A stretch of DNA of 64,000 nucleotides from GCA-2746365 sp963711255. GTDB lineage: Bacteria > Pseudomonadota > Gammaproteobacteria > SZUA-229. Each line of letters begins with the position of its first letter. The stretch's first letter is position 1. The notes below the pieces were generated by a model. The model was given only the letters and a program-made list of their open reading frames with translations. It did not search any database and was not told the origin of the DNA. The stretch covers positions 186,001 through 250,000 of the forward strand of contig CAVQDO010000008.1 of assembly GCA_963711255.1 (NCBI GenBank), given 5' to 3'. Made by a program: the position numbers and the translations under genes. This document shows positions 19,501 to 29,211 of the stretch, piece after piece.

Positions 19501-21225
19501 ATGACAAGCAAACGAAACATACTGGTAACCAGCGCACTGCCCTACGCCAACGGCCCCATTCATTTAGGACACCTGGTTGAATATATCCAGACAGACATCT
19601 GGGCTCGCTACCAGCGTTTACGCGGCAATAACTGCTATTACGTTTGCGCCGATGATGCTCACGGCACGCCCATTATGCTGCGTGCGCGCCAGGACGGAAT
19701 TACGCCGGAAGAGCTGATTGCGGCCACCCAGAAGGAACACGAAGCAGACTTTGCCGATTTTCTTATCAGCTTCGATAATTACTACAGCACACACTCCGAA
19801 GAAAATAGAGAGTTTGCATCCAGCATTTACCTGAAACTCAAGGCGGATGGACATATCAGAACGCAGACCATCAAACAGGCTTATGACCCGGAAGCCGAAA
19901 TGTTTCTGCCCGACCGTTTTATTAAAGGCACCTGCCCCAAATGCGGTGCCGATGACCAGTACGGTGATAACTGCGAAGTCTGCGGCGCAACCTATGACCC
20001 TACCGAATTAAAAAACCCGGTTTCAGCAGTGAGCGGCGCAACCCCCGTTGAAAAAGACTCTGAACAGTATTTCTTCAAGCTCAGCGATTTTTCTGAAATG
20101 CTTAAACAATGGTTAAACGATGGCCACGTGCAGGCAGAAATCGCCAACAAGCTGAATGAGTGGTTTGAGGAAGGCCTGAAGGACTGGGACATATCCCGCA
20201 ACGCTCCTTACTGGGGATTTGAAATTCCGGACGCGCCCGGAAAATACTTTTACGTATGGCTGGATGCACCCATCGGCTACATGGCCAGTTTCAAAAACCT
20301 CTGTGACCGGGAAAACCTGAACTTTGACGATTACTGGGCAGCTGACAGTAAAAACGAGCTGTATCATTTCATTGGCAAGGATATTGCCCGTTTTCATACC
20401 TTATTCTGGCCCGCGGTATTAGACGGTTCTGGCTACCGAAAGCCGACCGCCGTATTCTGCCATGGCTTCCTCACCGTCAATGGCCAGAAAATGTCCAAAT
20501 CCCGCGGCACATTCATCAAGGCAAGAACCTACCTGGATAGTTTAAACCCGGAGTATTTGCGCTATTACTACACCGCCAAGTTATCTTCCGGTGTTGACGA
20601 TATTGATTTAAATCTTGAAGACTTTATGCAACGGGTTAACTCTGACCTGGTTGGAAAAGTCGTCAACATCGCCAGCCGCTGCGCCGGTTTCATTAGCAAA
20701 AAGTTTGCCGGCCAGTTATCCGCTGAATTGCCAGAACCCGACCTGTATAAGGAAATCGTTGCGGCCGGTGAGCAGATTGCCGCTTATTATGAAAGCCGCG
20801 AATACAACAAGGCGGTTCGGGAAATTATGGCACAGGCAGACAAAGCCAATGTCTACATCGATGAAAACAAGCCATGGGTACTGATAAAAGAAGAAGGCCG
20901 CGAAGACGAAGTACAGAAAATCTGTAGCCAGGGCCTGAACATGTTCCGCCTGTTGATGACCTATCTGAAACCCATCCTGCCAGTCACCGCAGAAAAATCA
21001 GAAGCCTTTTTAAATACCGAGTTTAGCTGGTCAACTATCGATCAGCCATTACTTGCCCACACCATCAATAAATTCAAGCCATTATTAACCCGCATCGAGA
21101 AAGAACAGCTCGAAGCCATTACCGAAGCCTCTACTGAAAACATGCCAACACAAAACCAGCAGAATGAAACGGCCGTAAGCGGGCCCCTGGCGGACGACCC
21201 GATAGCCGATGAAATCAGGCTTTGA
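19501..21225 (+). CDS. metG: Methionyl-tRNA synthetase, catalytic and anticodon domains
   Basis: Charges tRNA-Met with methionine. The 574 residues include the ATP motif HLGH (in GPIHLGHLVEYIQTD), a zinc knuckle with CPKCG and CEVCG around residues 144-160, the KMSKS loop (NGQKMSKSRGTF), and the helical anticodon-binding domain to ~540. The reading frame ends ADEIRL, where gammaproteobacterial enzymes of ~680 residues continue into a C-terminal tRNA-binding domain. That domain follows immediately in another frame (21209-21535). One surplus base around 21215-21219 explains the break, since removing it reads DEIGFEDFAKVDLRI. The core is complete and probably active by itself. Confidence 0.95.
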   Translation: MTSKRNILVTSALPYANGPIHLGHLVEYIQTDIWARYQRLRGNNCYYVCADDAHGTPIMLRARQDGITPEELIAATQKEHEADFADFLISFDNYYSTHSEENREFASSIYLKLKADGHIRTQTIKQAYDPEAEMFLPDRFIKGTCPKCGADDQYGDNCEVCGATYDPTELKNPVSAVSGATPVEKDSEQYFFKLSDFSEMLKQWLNDGHVQAEIANKLNEWFEEGLKDWDISRNAPYWGFEIPDAPGKYFYVWLDAPIGYMASFKNLCDRENLNFDDYWAADSKNELYHFIGKDIARFHTLFWPAVLDGSGYRKPTAVFCHGFLTVNGQKMSKSRGTFIKARTYLDSLNPEYLRYYYTAKLSSGVDDIDLNLEDFMQRVNSDLVGKVVNIASRCAGFISKKFAGQLSAELPEPDLYKEIVAAGEQIAAYYESREYNKAVREIMAQADKANVYIDENKPWVLIKEEGREDEVQKICSQGLNMFRLLMTYLKPILPVTAEKSEAFLNTEFSWSTIDQPLLAHTINKFKPLLTRIEKEQLEAITEASTENMPTQNQQNETAVSGPLADDPIADEIRL

Positions 21226-21535
21226 AGACTTTGCCAAAGTGGATTTACGAATAGCAAAAATCGTTAAAGCAGAGCATGTGGAAGGCGCAGATAAACTGCT
21301 GCAACTGACACTGGATTTAGGCGGTGAAAGCCGAAATGTTTTTGCCGGCATAAAATCCGCTTATGCACCGGAAGATCTGGAAGGCAAACTGACCGTGATG
21401 GTGGCCAACCTGGCGCCCAGAAAAATGCGTTTTGGCCTTTCTGAAGGCATGGTGCTGGCGGCGGGACCGGGCGGTAAGGACCTGTTTATTCTTAATCCTG
21501 ATGATGGCGCAAAAGCCGGCATGAAGGTGAAATAA
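21209..21535 (+). CDS. metG: C-terminal EMAP/OB-fold tRNA-binding domain of MetG, displaced to the +1 frame
   Basis: 108 residues starting at an internal ATG, overlapping the end of the metG frame by 17 bp. The sequence FEDFAKVDLRIAKIVKAEHVEGADKLLQL and ANLAPRKMRFGLSEGM is the tRNA-binding OB domain that dimerises and adds tRNA affinity in long MetRS enzymes. Such domains do exist as free proteins, but no ribosome site precedes this ATG. The join one base away is perfect, so an indel in metG is more likely than a separate gene. Confidence 0.8.
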   Translation: MKSGFEDFAKVDLRIAKIVKAEHVEGADKLLQLTLDLGGESRNVFAGIKSAYAPEDLEGKLTVMVANLAPRKMRFGLSEGMVLAAGPGGKDLFILNPDDGAKAGMKVK

Positions 21536-21651
21536 TTCGGAGCCAGAATGCTTTATAAAATACCATATTAATTCTGCTTATATCTGTCATAAACAGCTTT
21601 ACATCTCCTATACTCGTTATCTGAAGCTTGATACATTTATGCTGGTAGTTA

Positions 21652-22980
21652 ATGAAAGTACTTATACTAGAGAACGGCCGTTTATTTCAAAAAATACTGC
21701 AGGATTTGCTCACTGAGCTCGGCTGCGAGGTCAACTGCGTCCGAACCGGTGAAGAAGGCCTGGATTTACTGGTCAAAGCCAGAACAGATTCACAATATGA
21801 CCTGATAATCGCCTCACAGCATATATTTGATGGCAGCGGCAAAGATTTCATCACCCATTGCAAGAATTCTGTGCAGGATATTCCTATCATTCTGCTCACC
21901 TCCGAACCCAATGAAACCCTGATGAAAAATGCCCATGCCTGCGGCATCAAAGATATCTTTCCTAAAACCAATCTTACCTACCTTAAATCAAGCATCCGTT
22001 ATTATATTCAGGGCGAAAAAACATTTGATATTCAGGGCGGCCGGGTTTTATATGTCGAAGACAGTGCCTCGGTAACCCATATCGTTACCCGCTACCTTAA
22101 AAAGCTTAATCTTGAGGTCACGCACTTCCCGACGGCGGAAGAAGCCTTCCGCGAGTTTACAGAAAACGATTATGACCTGGTCATTACCGATGTCATGCTC
22201 AAGGGCACGATGGATGGCCTGTCATTAGTACGCATGATTCGTGCACAAAACACCCATATCGCGAAGACACCGATACTGGCCATGACCGGCCACGACGATG
22301 TCCAGCTTCGCATCGACCTGTTGCATGCCGGTATTAATGATTATGTCACCAAGCCACCGATTGAAGAAGAACTGGCGGCACGGGTTAATAATTTAATCAC
22401 AAACAAACAGCTGGCCGACCAGGTAAGAAAACAGCAGCGCTCACTATACTGCATAGCCATGACCGATCAGCTAACAACCTGTCACAACCGTCACAGCCTT
22501 TCTGAATTTGCGCCAAAATACATTAAGGACGCCATACGCTACCACCATCCGCTTAGCATAATGATTCTGGACCTTGATCACTTCAAACGAATTAACGATG
22601 AACACGGTCATACTACGGGCGATACTGTGCTTAAGGTTATTGGTAAGCGGCTCATGGGCACCTGCCGCCAGGGCGATATCGTATCTCGTATCGGCGGTGA
22701 AGAGTTTCTCATTTTGTTACCACACTGCGGCATCGAAGACGCCATGCATAAGGCCGAAAATATTCGCTTAATGATTGAACAGGAAAAACCTGCCGGGCTG
22801 ACAGTTACAGCAAGCATCGGTACATCCACATTACTCAAACAGCATGGCGAAGATTTTGATAAGTTATACAAAGCAGCTGATAATGCGGTTTACTACTCGA
22901 AAGAGAATGGCAGAAACCAGTCTACTGCTGATCCTGAAAGCATAGAAGCCTCCGGCCTGAAACAGGTCAGCAGCCAGTAA
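21652..22980 (+). CDS. Double-receiver response regulator with GGDEF domain (diguanylate cyclase)
   Basis: A 442-residue cytoplasmic signalling protein, REC-REC-GGDEF. The first receiver (~1-120) has lost the phosphoacceptor: where Asp is expected the sequence is LIIASQHIFDGSG. The second (~127-250) keeps it in LVITDVML and has the late Lys in DYVTKPP. The GGDEF domain (~275-425) has the active motif GGEEF (RIGGEEFLILLPH), so c-di-GMP synthesis is expected. The usual RxxD inhibitory site was not clearly seen. No histidine kinase is adjacent. It is transcribed between metG and the Rnf operon, with its own gaps on both sides. Adhesin production elsewhere in the window is a plausible but unproven target of c-di-GMP. 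Confidence 0.92.
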   Translation: MKVLILENGRLFQKILQDLLTELGCEVNCVRTGEEGLDLLVKARTDSQYDLIIASQHIFDGSGKDFITHCKNSVQDIPIILLTSEPNETLMKNAHACGIKDIFPKTNLTYLKSSIRYYIQGEKTFDIQGGRVLYVEDSASVTHIVTRYLKKLNLEVTHFPTAEEAFREFTENDYDLVITDVMLKGTMDGLSLVRMIRAQNTHIAKTPILAMTGHDDVQLRIDLLHAGINDYVTKPPIEEELAARVNNLITNKQLADQVRKQQRSLYCIAMTDQLTTCHNRHSLSEFAPKYIKDAIRYHHPLSIMILDLDHFKRINDEHGHTTGDTVLKVIGKRLMGTCRQGDIVSRIGGEEFLILLPHCGIEDAMHKAENIRLMIEQEKPAGLTVTASIGTSTLLKQHGEDFDKLYKAADNAVYYSKENGRNQSTADPESIEASGLKQVSSQ

Positions 22981-23087
22981 AGCAGTACCTGCACCGGCCT
23001 AAGCACCTACATTTCTTATTGAATTTATTCGTTTTTATATAATTCAAATCAACTAAAATTCAAGCCGCAATCTGTTAGAATGCGCGC

Positions 23088-23669
23088 ATGACAGAATACG
23101 CACTGATCCTGCTAAGTACCATACTGGTAAACAACTTCGTACTGGTTAAGTTTCTTGGCCTGTGTCCGTTTATGGGCGTGTCACGAAAACTGGAAACAGC
23201 GATCGGCATGGCCCTGGCCACAACTTTTGTTTTAACACTTTCATCGGTTAGCAGTTACCTGGTTAACGAATATATTCTGGCTCCGTTAGAGCTGGAATAT
23301 ATGCGCACGATTATGTTCATACTTGTAATCGCAGTAGTCGTTCAATTTACCGAAATGGTAGTGCATAAAACCAGCCCGTTGCTGTACAACGTACTGGGCA
23401 TTTTTTTACCGCTAATCACAACCAACTGCGCTGTACTTGGCGTTGCTCTGCTAAACATTCAGCAGCAAAATGGCTTTCTGCAATCACTGTTTTACGGCTT
23501 CGGTGCTGCTGTTGGATTTTCACTGGTACTGATTTTATTTTCCGCCCTGCGTGAGCGTATCACTGTCGCCGATGTTCCCGAAGTGTTCCAGGGAACGTCC
23601 ATCGCATTGATTACCGCTGGCATAATGTCACTGGCGTTTATGGGATTTGCCGGACTCATAAAAATATAA
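23088..23669 (+). CDS. rnfA: Rnf electron-transport complex subunit A
   Basis: A 193-residue inner-membrane protein with six hydrophobic segments. Family blocks are NNFVLVKFLGLCPFMGVSRKLETA and LPLITTNCAVLGVALLN; the cysteines in GLCPF and TTNCAVLG belong to the intramembrane Fe-S site shared by RnfA and RnfE. First gene of rnfABCDGE. The complex couples ferredoxin/NADH electron transfer to ion movement across the membrane. Confidence 0.97.
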   Translation: MTEYALILLSTILVNNFVLVKFLGLCPFMGVSRKLETAIGMALATTFVLTLSSVSSYLVNEYILAPLELEYMRTIMFILVIAVVVQFTEMVVHKTSPLLYNVLGIFLPLITTNCAVLGVALLNIQQQNGFLQSLFYGFGAAVGFSLVLILFSALRERITVADVPEVFQGTSIALITAGIMSLAFMGFAGLIKI

Positions 23670-23688
23670 AACAAACTATTTGCCTAGC

Positions 23689-24249
23689 ATGTTTACAGTC
23701 ATCATCACCCTTGCAATTATCGCCATTATTTTTGGTACGATACTGGCCTACTCAGCTATTCGATATAAAGTTGAAGGTGACCCGGTCGTTGATCAAATCG
23801 ATGCATTGCTGCCACAGACACAGTGCGGACAATGCACCTATGCAGGCTGCCGCCCCTATGCGGAAGCTATGGCAAAAGGTGAAGCCGACATCAATCAATG
23901 TCCACCGGGTGGAGAAACAACCATCATAGCGCTGGCTGATTTACTCGACCTGGAAGTTAAACCGCTCAATGCCGAACATGGCAATGCAAAGAAGTTGCCA
24001 ACCGTTGTCCGCATCGATGAGCAAACCTGCATCGGCTGCACCCTGTGCATACAGGCCTGCCCGGTTGACGCCATTCTTGGTGCAGCCAAGCAAATGCATA
24101 CCATTATCGAGTCTGAATGCACCGGTTGTGATTTATGCATACCTCCCTGCCCGGTCGACTGCATACACATCGTTGAAGTCAAGCCTACGCTTCGCAGCTG
24201 GACGGCAGAATTGCCTGAAGCTGATCATATCGCGCCGCAGTCGAGTTAG
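23689..24249 (+). CDS. rnfB: Rnf complex ferredoxin subunit B
   Basis: Membrane-anchored iron-sulfur subunit. The ATG at 23689 is preferred to the in-frame TTG at 23680 because MFTVIITLAIIAIIFG is the usual N-terminal helix directly after the start. Then come the CGQCTYAGC cluster site (with a later C in NQCPPGG) and two ferredoxin sites, CIGCTLCIQACPVDA and CTGCDLCIPPCPVDC. About 186 residues. It accepts electrons from soluble carriers for RnfC or the membrane core. Confidence 0.96.
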   Translation: MFTVIITLAIIAIIFGTILAYSAIRYKVEGDPVVDQIDALLPQTQCGQCTYAGCRPYAEAMAKGEADINQCPPGGETTIIALADLLDLEVKPLNAEHGNAKKLPTVVRIDEQTCIGCTLCIQACPVDAILGAAKQMHTIIESECTGCDLCIPPCPVDCIHIVEVKPTLRSWTAELPEADHIAPQSS

Positions 24250-24263
24250 AACGGTAACCTGAT

Positions 24264-25862
24264 ATGACGAAAAACAGTAATAACTTAATGGAAGACAAAC
24301 TATCAACATTTGATGGCGGTTTAAAACTGCACGCCAACAAAGACCTGTCTACCGGCTCAGCGACAACGGCACCCGATCCCTGTAAACATTACATACTGCC
24401 ATTACAGCAACATATTGGCGCCATTAGCCAGGCACTGGTAAAACCCGGCGACCGGGTATTAAAAGGACAGATGCTTGCCCAACCCGGGGACCTTGTCAGT
24501 GCTGCCATCCACTCACCCGTTTCCGGTATCGTTACCGATATAAAAGCACATGAAGTACCGCATCCATCCGGCCTGTCCGACACCTGTATTTTTATCGAAA
24601 ATGATTTCAGGGATGAATGGGTAAAAAGAGAACCACTGGCTGATAACTATAATCAGTCCTCATCCTCTGAATTGCGACAAGTGATACGCGATGCAGGCAT
24701 AGTAGGACTCGGCGGAGCGACTTTCCCTGCAGCCGTTAAACAGACTGAAATCAATCTGAAAACATTAATAATTAATGGCGTCGAATGCGAACCTTATATC
24801 AGCTGCGATGATGCACTCATGCGCGAACGTGCAGAACAGGTTGTATCCGGCGCCGACATCATCGGTCATATCATAAAAGCCCGGCGCTGTATTATCGCTA
24901 TTGAAGATAACAAACCGGAAGCCATTAAAGCGATGCAGGCTGCCATCGATAAAGACGGCACCGGTTTTTTCAGCATCAAGGTAGTTCCCACCATCTACCC
25001 CAGCGGCGGTGAAAAACAGTTAATAAAAATCGTTACCGGCAAAGAAGTCCCAAAGAACCGTTTTCCTGCAGAACTGGATGTACTATGCCATAACGTTGCC
25101 ACTGCTTATGCAATCCACCGCGCAGTCTATTTTGACGAACCGCTAATTTCACGATTCACTACGGTTACCGGTCATGGTGTACTACATCCGCAAAATATTG
25201 AAGTGCTGATCGGCACACCAATGCGCTCATGCATTGAATACTGCGGTGGCTACACTAAGGATAGTGAAGAGCTTATTATGGGCGGACCTATGATGGGCAT
25301 CTCACTGGACAGCGATGAACTGCCGGTAACCAAGGCCTGCAACTGCCTGCTGGTTACCGCAGATGAAGCGGCTGCAGATGAAGAAAATGCTGCAGCGCAA
25401 ACCCAGCTGCCCTGTATCCGTTGCGGCAAATGTGTCGAGGTATGCCCGGCACGATTACTGCCGCAACAGCTATACTGGTATGCCAGCAGCAAAAACATTG
25501 AACGACTGGTGGAACATAATCTTTTTGACTGTATAGAATGCGGTTGCTGCGCTTACGTCTGCCCCAGCAATATACCACTGGTGCAATATTATCGTTTTGC
25601 TAAAACAAACATCTGGCAGCAGGAGCGTGAACGCAAAGCCTCCGACATTGCCCGGCAACGCCATGAAGCACATCAGCTGAGACTGGAAAAACAGAAGCAG
25701 GAACGCGAGGAACGTTTACGCAAGAAACGTGAGATGCTAAAGAACAAATCCACCGAAAGCACGGCTGACGGAGAAGTTAAAGACAGCAAAAAAGCGGCTA
25801 TCGCGGAAGCGGTGGCACGCGCCCAGGCTAAAAAAGCAGAGCGTAACAAAAGCGAAAAATAA
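24264..25862 (+). CDS. rnfC: Rnf complex NADH-binding subunit C
   Basis: A 532-residue peripheral membrane subunit with the NADH/FMN site. It shows the glycine-rich GIVGLGGATFPAAVK, the flavin/nucleotide block LIINGVECEPYISCDD, and two [4Fe-4S] sites, CIRCGKCVEVCPARLLP and CIECGCCAYVCPSNIPL. A charged, probably helical tail (from ~445) is rich in Glu, Lys and Arg. The tail is shorter than in E. coli RsxC, which is within family variation. The gene starts 14 bp after rnfB. Confidence 0.97.
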   Translation: MTKNSNNLMEDKLSTFDGGLKLHANKDLSTGSATTAPDPCKHYILPLQQHIGAISQALVKPGDRVLKGQMLAQPGDLVSAAIHSPVSGIVTDIKAHEVPHPSGLSDTCIFIENDFRDEWVKREPLADNYNQSSSSELRQVIRDAGIVGLGGATFPAAVKQTEINLKTLIINGVECEPYISCDDALMRERAEQVVSGADIIGHIIKARRCIIAIEDNKPEAIKAMQAAIDKDGTGFFSIKVVPTIYPSGGEKQLIKIVTGKEVPKNRFPAELDVLCHNVATAYAIHRAVYFDEPLISRFTTVTGHGVLHPQNIEVLIGTPMRSCIEYCGGYTKDSEELIMGGPMMGISLDSDELPVTKACNCLLVTADEAAADEENAAAQTQLPCIRCGKCVEVCPARLLPQQLYWYASSKNIERLVEHNLFDCIECGCCAYVCPSNIPLVQYYRFAKTNIWQQERERKASDIARQRHEAHQLRLEKQKQEREERLRKKREMLKNKSTESTADGEVKDSKKAAIAEAVARAQAKKAERNKSEK

Positions 25863-25864
25863 AA

Positions 25865-26923
25865 ATGTTATTTAAACAAACAGTTTCTCCACATATAAAA
25901 CAGAACATCAGCGTTCATGACATGATGTTTATGGTTATATACGCCTTAATACCGGGCGCACTGGCATCAATCTACTTTTTTGGCTGGGGCGTTTTATTTA
26001 ATTTGATCATTGCAATTACGGTATGCCTTGCAACCGAAGCCCTGATTCTCAAACTAAGATTGCGTAATGTCTACAGCACATTGCAGGATGGCAGTGCCCT
26101 GCTAACCGCCTGCCTGCTGGCGCTGGCCCTGCCCTCATTGGCGCCCTGGTGGATAACCGTTATCGCTTCAATATTTGCTATCGCTGTTGCCAAACACCTG
26201 TACGGCGGCCTCGGCTTTAATCCATTCAATCCGGCAATGGTGGGTTATATCGTCGTTATGATTTCCTTCCCGCTTGAGATGACCCTGTGGTCAGCACCAA
26301 TGGGAGTAACAGCAGGCAATTTTTCGGGCTCGCCAGATTTTATGACCACATTTAACTGGGTATTCCTGGGCGCTTTGCCTTACGGGGAAACCATCGACAG
26401 TATATCGATGGCAACACCAATCGACCTGATTAAAACGCAGCTTAGCCAGTTGCATGACATAGCCGAAACCCAGAACAACCCTAAATACAGTGCACTGTTT
26501 GCCAGTATCAGCGGCACGGGCTGGCAATGGATCAATATTTTATATCTTGCTGGCGGCATCTGGCTGCTAAAGAAAGGTGTTGCGGACTGGCGAATTCCTA
26601 CCGCTTTCCTGATCAGCCTGGTACTCATTTCCAACCTGTTCGCTGTTATTGATTATTCCACAAACAGCTCGCCGTTATTTCATGCCTTTAGCGGCGGCAC
26701 CATGTTGTGCGCCTTTTTTATTGCAACTGATCCGGTATCCGCATGTACAACACCTAAAGGACGCTGGATATATGGCGCCTGTATCGGTGCACTGGTTTAC
26801 ATCATTCGCAGCTGGGGCGGTTACCCGGATGGTATTGCTTTCGCTGTTGTATTAATGAATATTGCAGCACCGCTGATTGATTATTACACTCAGCCAAAAG
26901 TTTACGGCGACCCGGATAGATAA
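25865..26923 (+). CDS. rnfD: Rnf complex membrane flavoprotein subunit D
   Basis: A 352-residue integral membrane protein. Signatures are LQDGSALLTACLLALALP, GGLGFNPFNPAMVGY and SISMATPID, whose Thr is the expected covalent FMN site, followed by FSGGTMLCAFFIATDPVSA near the C-terminus. It begins 2 bp after rnfC. It forms the membrane electron/ion path with RnfG, RnfA and RnfE. Confidence 0.96.
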   Translation: MLFKQTVSPHIKQNISVHDMMFMVIYALIPGALASIYFFGWGVLFNLIIAITVCLATEALILKLRLRNVYSTLQDGSALLTACLLALALPSLAPWWITVIASIFAIAVAKHLYGGLGFNPFNPAMVGYIVVMISFPLEMTLWSAPMGVTAGNFSGSPDFMTTFNWVFLGALPYGETIDSISMATPIDLIKTQLSQLHDIAETQNNPKYSALFASISGTGWQWINILYLAGGIWLLKKGVADWRIPTAFLISLVLISNLFAVIDYSTNSSPLFHAFSGGTMLCAFFIATDPVSACTTPKGRWIYGACIGALVYIIRSWGGYPDGIAFAVVLMNIAAPLIDYYTQPKVYGDPDR

Positions 26924-27004
26924 CTGCCTGATATATTGCAGCCAGAAAGATAAAACACTAACAAACCAGATAAATAATTTGCATCACATTGACATCGTTA
27001 AACA

Positions 27005-27709
27005 ATGGCCATTTTAGTTAAATACAAAAAGAATATTTTAGTGACAGCATCGCTGCTAATGTTATTTGCAGCCTCAGGTGCTGCGCTGGTCGGCCTGACG
27101 TTTATGCAAACCGCTGATGACATAAAACATAATGAAAAGCTTACTTTACTGAAAAAACTCAATACTATTATTCCTGCCGATTCCTATGACAATGACCTGC
27201 TAAAAGATGTAGTAACCATCAAACAGGATAGCCTGCTGGGTACTGATGAAGATACACTGGCCTACCTGGCGAAAAAAAATGATGAGAATGTCGCCATCGT
27301 ATTTAGCAGTGTCGCACCTGACGGTTACAACGGTCCCATTCATTTGCTGATAGGTGTTCGGGCAAACGGGCAAATTGCCGGTGTCAGGGTAGTTAAACAT
27401 CGCGAAACACCCGGCCTGGGCGATGTTGTCAGCATTACTCACTCGGACTGGATTCTCGGCTTCGATGACAAATCACTGACAGATCCGGATGAAAAACAGT
27501 GGAAAGTAAAGCGTGACGGCGGTGTCTTTGACCAGTTTACTGGTGCTACAATTACCCCGCGTGCTGTAGTGAAAGCCGTGCACAGTGCGTTGCTATACTA
27601 TGAAAAAAATCATGACAGGTTATTTGGCATAAACAAAGCCAGCAATCAACCCGGTAATAAACTCAGTAACAAACCCGGCAATCAACCAGAAAAGACGAAG
27701 CAGCCATGA
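27005..27709 (+). CDS. rnfG: Rnf complex FMN-binding subunit G
   Basis: 234 residues with one N-terminal membrane helix (~10-30) and an FMN-binding domain facing the periplasm. Seen are HRETPGLGD and the flavinylation motif FTGATITPRAV, whose Thr carries FMN covalently. The extreme C-terminus is a repetitive low-complexity tail (Asn/Gln-Pro-Gly-Asn units, about 20 residues) that is not part of the family core. The stop overlaps the rnfE start (ATGA). Confidence 0.96.
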   Translation: MAILVKYKKNILVTASLLMLFAASGAALVGLTFMQTADDIKHNEKLTLLKKLNTIIPADSYDNDLLKDVVTIKQDSLLGTDEDTLAYLAKKNDENVAIVFSSVAPDGYNGPIHLLIGVRANGQIAGVRVVKHRETPGLGDVVSITHSDWILGFDDKSLTDPDEKQWKVKRDGGVFDQFTGATITPRAVVKAVHSALLYYEKNHDRLFGINKASNQPGNKLSNKPGNQPEKTKQP

Positions 27710-28401
27710 CAGAGATCACAACCAACCAGGCAAAAACCATCAGCCAGAATGGCCTGTGGACTAACAACGTGGCACTGGTTCAGCTTCTGGGTTTATGTCC
27801 ATTACTCGCAGTAACCGGAACAGTAATCAATGGACTCGGACTTGGCATCGCCACCCTGCTTACCCTGGTACTTTCCAACAGCATTGTGTCGTTGATACGA
27901 CCCTGGTTAAAATCCGAAATCCGCATACCTATATTCGTACTGATCATTGCTTCCATAGTAACTACTATCGAACTCATCATGAACGCCTGGTTTCATGAAC
28001 TCTTTCTTGTCCTCGGCATATTCATTCCATTGATCGTTACAAATTGCTCGATCATTGCGCGTGCCGAAGCCTTTGCCTCGAAAAACAACCTGAGAGATTC
28101 GGCGCTTGATGGCTTTATGATGGGCCTTGGTTTCACACTGGTTTTAGTCGTTCTCGGTGGTATGCGTGAACTCATTGGCTTCGGCACCCTGTTTGCCAAT
28201 GCACAACTCATGTTTGGTGACATCGGTAATAGCCTGACCATAACGATCAGTGAAAACTATCCCGGTTTCCTGCTAGCCGTATTACCACCAGGCGCCTTTA
28301 TTGGACTTGGCCTGCTTATCGCAATTAAAAACATCATCGATAAACGTCAGAGCGCCAGGCAGCCTGTTATTATTCAAAGTGCTGAGCCTGTTGCTAATTA
28401 A
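27706..28401 (+). CDS. rnfE: Rnf complex subunit E
   Basis: A 231-residue integral membrane protein homologous to RnfA, with LLGLCPLLAVTGTVINGLGLG and PLIVTNCSIIARAEAFA supplying the conserved intramembrane cysteines. The order A-B-C-D-G-E with nth following is the standard gammaproteobacterial operon. A 120-bp gap to nth has no evident terminator. Confidence 0.96.
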   Translation: MTEITTNQAKTISQNGLWTNNVALVQLLGLCPLLAVTGTVINGLGLGIATLLTLVLSNSIVSLIRPWLKSEIRIPIFVLIIASIVTTIELIMNAWFHELFLVLGIFIPLIVTNCSIIARAEAFASKNNLRDSALDGFMMGLGFTLVLVVLGGMRELIGFGTLFANAQLMFGDIGNSLTITISENYPGFLLAVLPPGAFIGLGLLIAIKNIIDKRQSARQPVIIQSAEPVAN

Positions 28402-28521
28402 ACACTGTTTAATTTTAACAACCCGCCTTCTTGAATTTGAGACTTAAGATCTCTCCCGTTGATCGAGATGACAGTCTTCTTATGCTGGTTATTCTGTATA
28501 CGAAATGAATTGTAATATTCC

Positions 28522-29154
28522 ATGAACAAAAATAAACGCTACGAGATCTTTTCACGTTTACAAAAAGACAACCCAAAACCAACGACTGAACTTAACTTTA
28601 ATTCAACCTTTGAGTTATTGATTGCTGTTATCCTTTCAGCACAGGCAACCGATAAAAGCGTCAACATCGCCACCGCAAAACTTTACCCGGTAGCCAACAC
28701 ACCTGAAGCCATTTATAAACTGGGTGAAGCAGGTTTAAAGAAATACATTAAAACAATCGGCCTGTTTAACAGCAAGGCTAAAAATATAATAAAGACCTGC
28801 CAGATTCTAATACAACAGCATAACAGCACCGTACCCGACGACCAGAAACAACTCGAAGCCCTGCCCGGCGTCGGCAGAAAAACCGCCAACGTAGTCCGCA
28901 ACACCGCTTTCGGCCATCCAACCATGGCGGTTGACACTCATATTTTTCGCGTATCGAACCGGACAAAAATTGCACCGGGTAAAACCGTTCTGGAAGTTGA
29001 AAAGAAACTGGTGAAGTTTATTCCGGAAGAGTTTCTGGTAGATGCACATCACTGGTTGATTTTACTTGGGCGTTATACCTGTGTTGCGCGTAAGCCGAGG
29101 TGTGGGTCGTGTTTGATTGAGGATTTATGTGAGTACAAGGACAAGACTGAGTAA
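28522..29154 (+). CDS. nth: Endonuclease III, DNA glycosylase/AP lyase
   Basis: A 210-residue base-excision-repair enzyme removing oxidised pyrimidines. The helix-hairpin-helix LPGVGRKTANVV contains the catalytic Lys, and AVDTHIFRVSNR has the catalytic Asp. The C-terminal [4Fe-4S] site is C-x6-C-x2-C-x5-C (CVARKPRCGSCLIEDLC). Length is normal. The nth gene next to rnf is a widespread association. Confidence 0.97.
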   Translation: MNKNKRYEIFSRLQKDNPKPTTELNFNSTFELLIAVILSAQATDKSVNIATAKLYPVANTPEAIYKLGEAGLKKYIKTIGLFNSKAKNIIKTCQILIQQHNSTVPDDQKQLEALPGVGRKTANVVRNTAFGHPTMAVDTHIFRVSNRTKIAPGKTVLEVEKKLVKFIPEEFLVDAHHWLILLGRYTCVARKPRCGSCLIEDLCEYKDKTE

Positions 29155-29211
29155 TCTTGTTTTTGGTTGTTTTGTTTGGGTGTCTGGAAAATTTACTTCT
29201 TCTTTTATTTA

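Noticed and set aside
21209..21225. Programmed ribosomal frameshift in metG
   Set aside because: No slippery heptamer or downstream pseudoknot was evident, and other single-base breaks in the window make an indel simpler.
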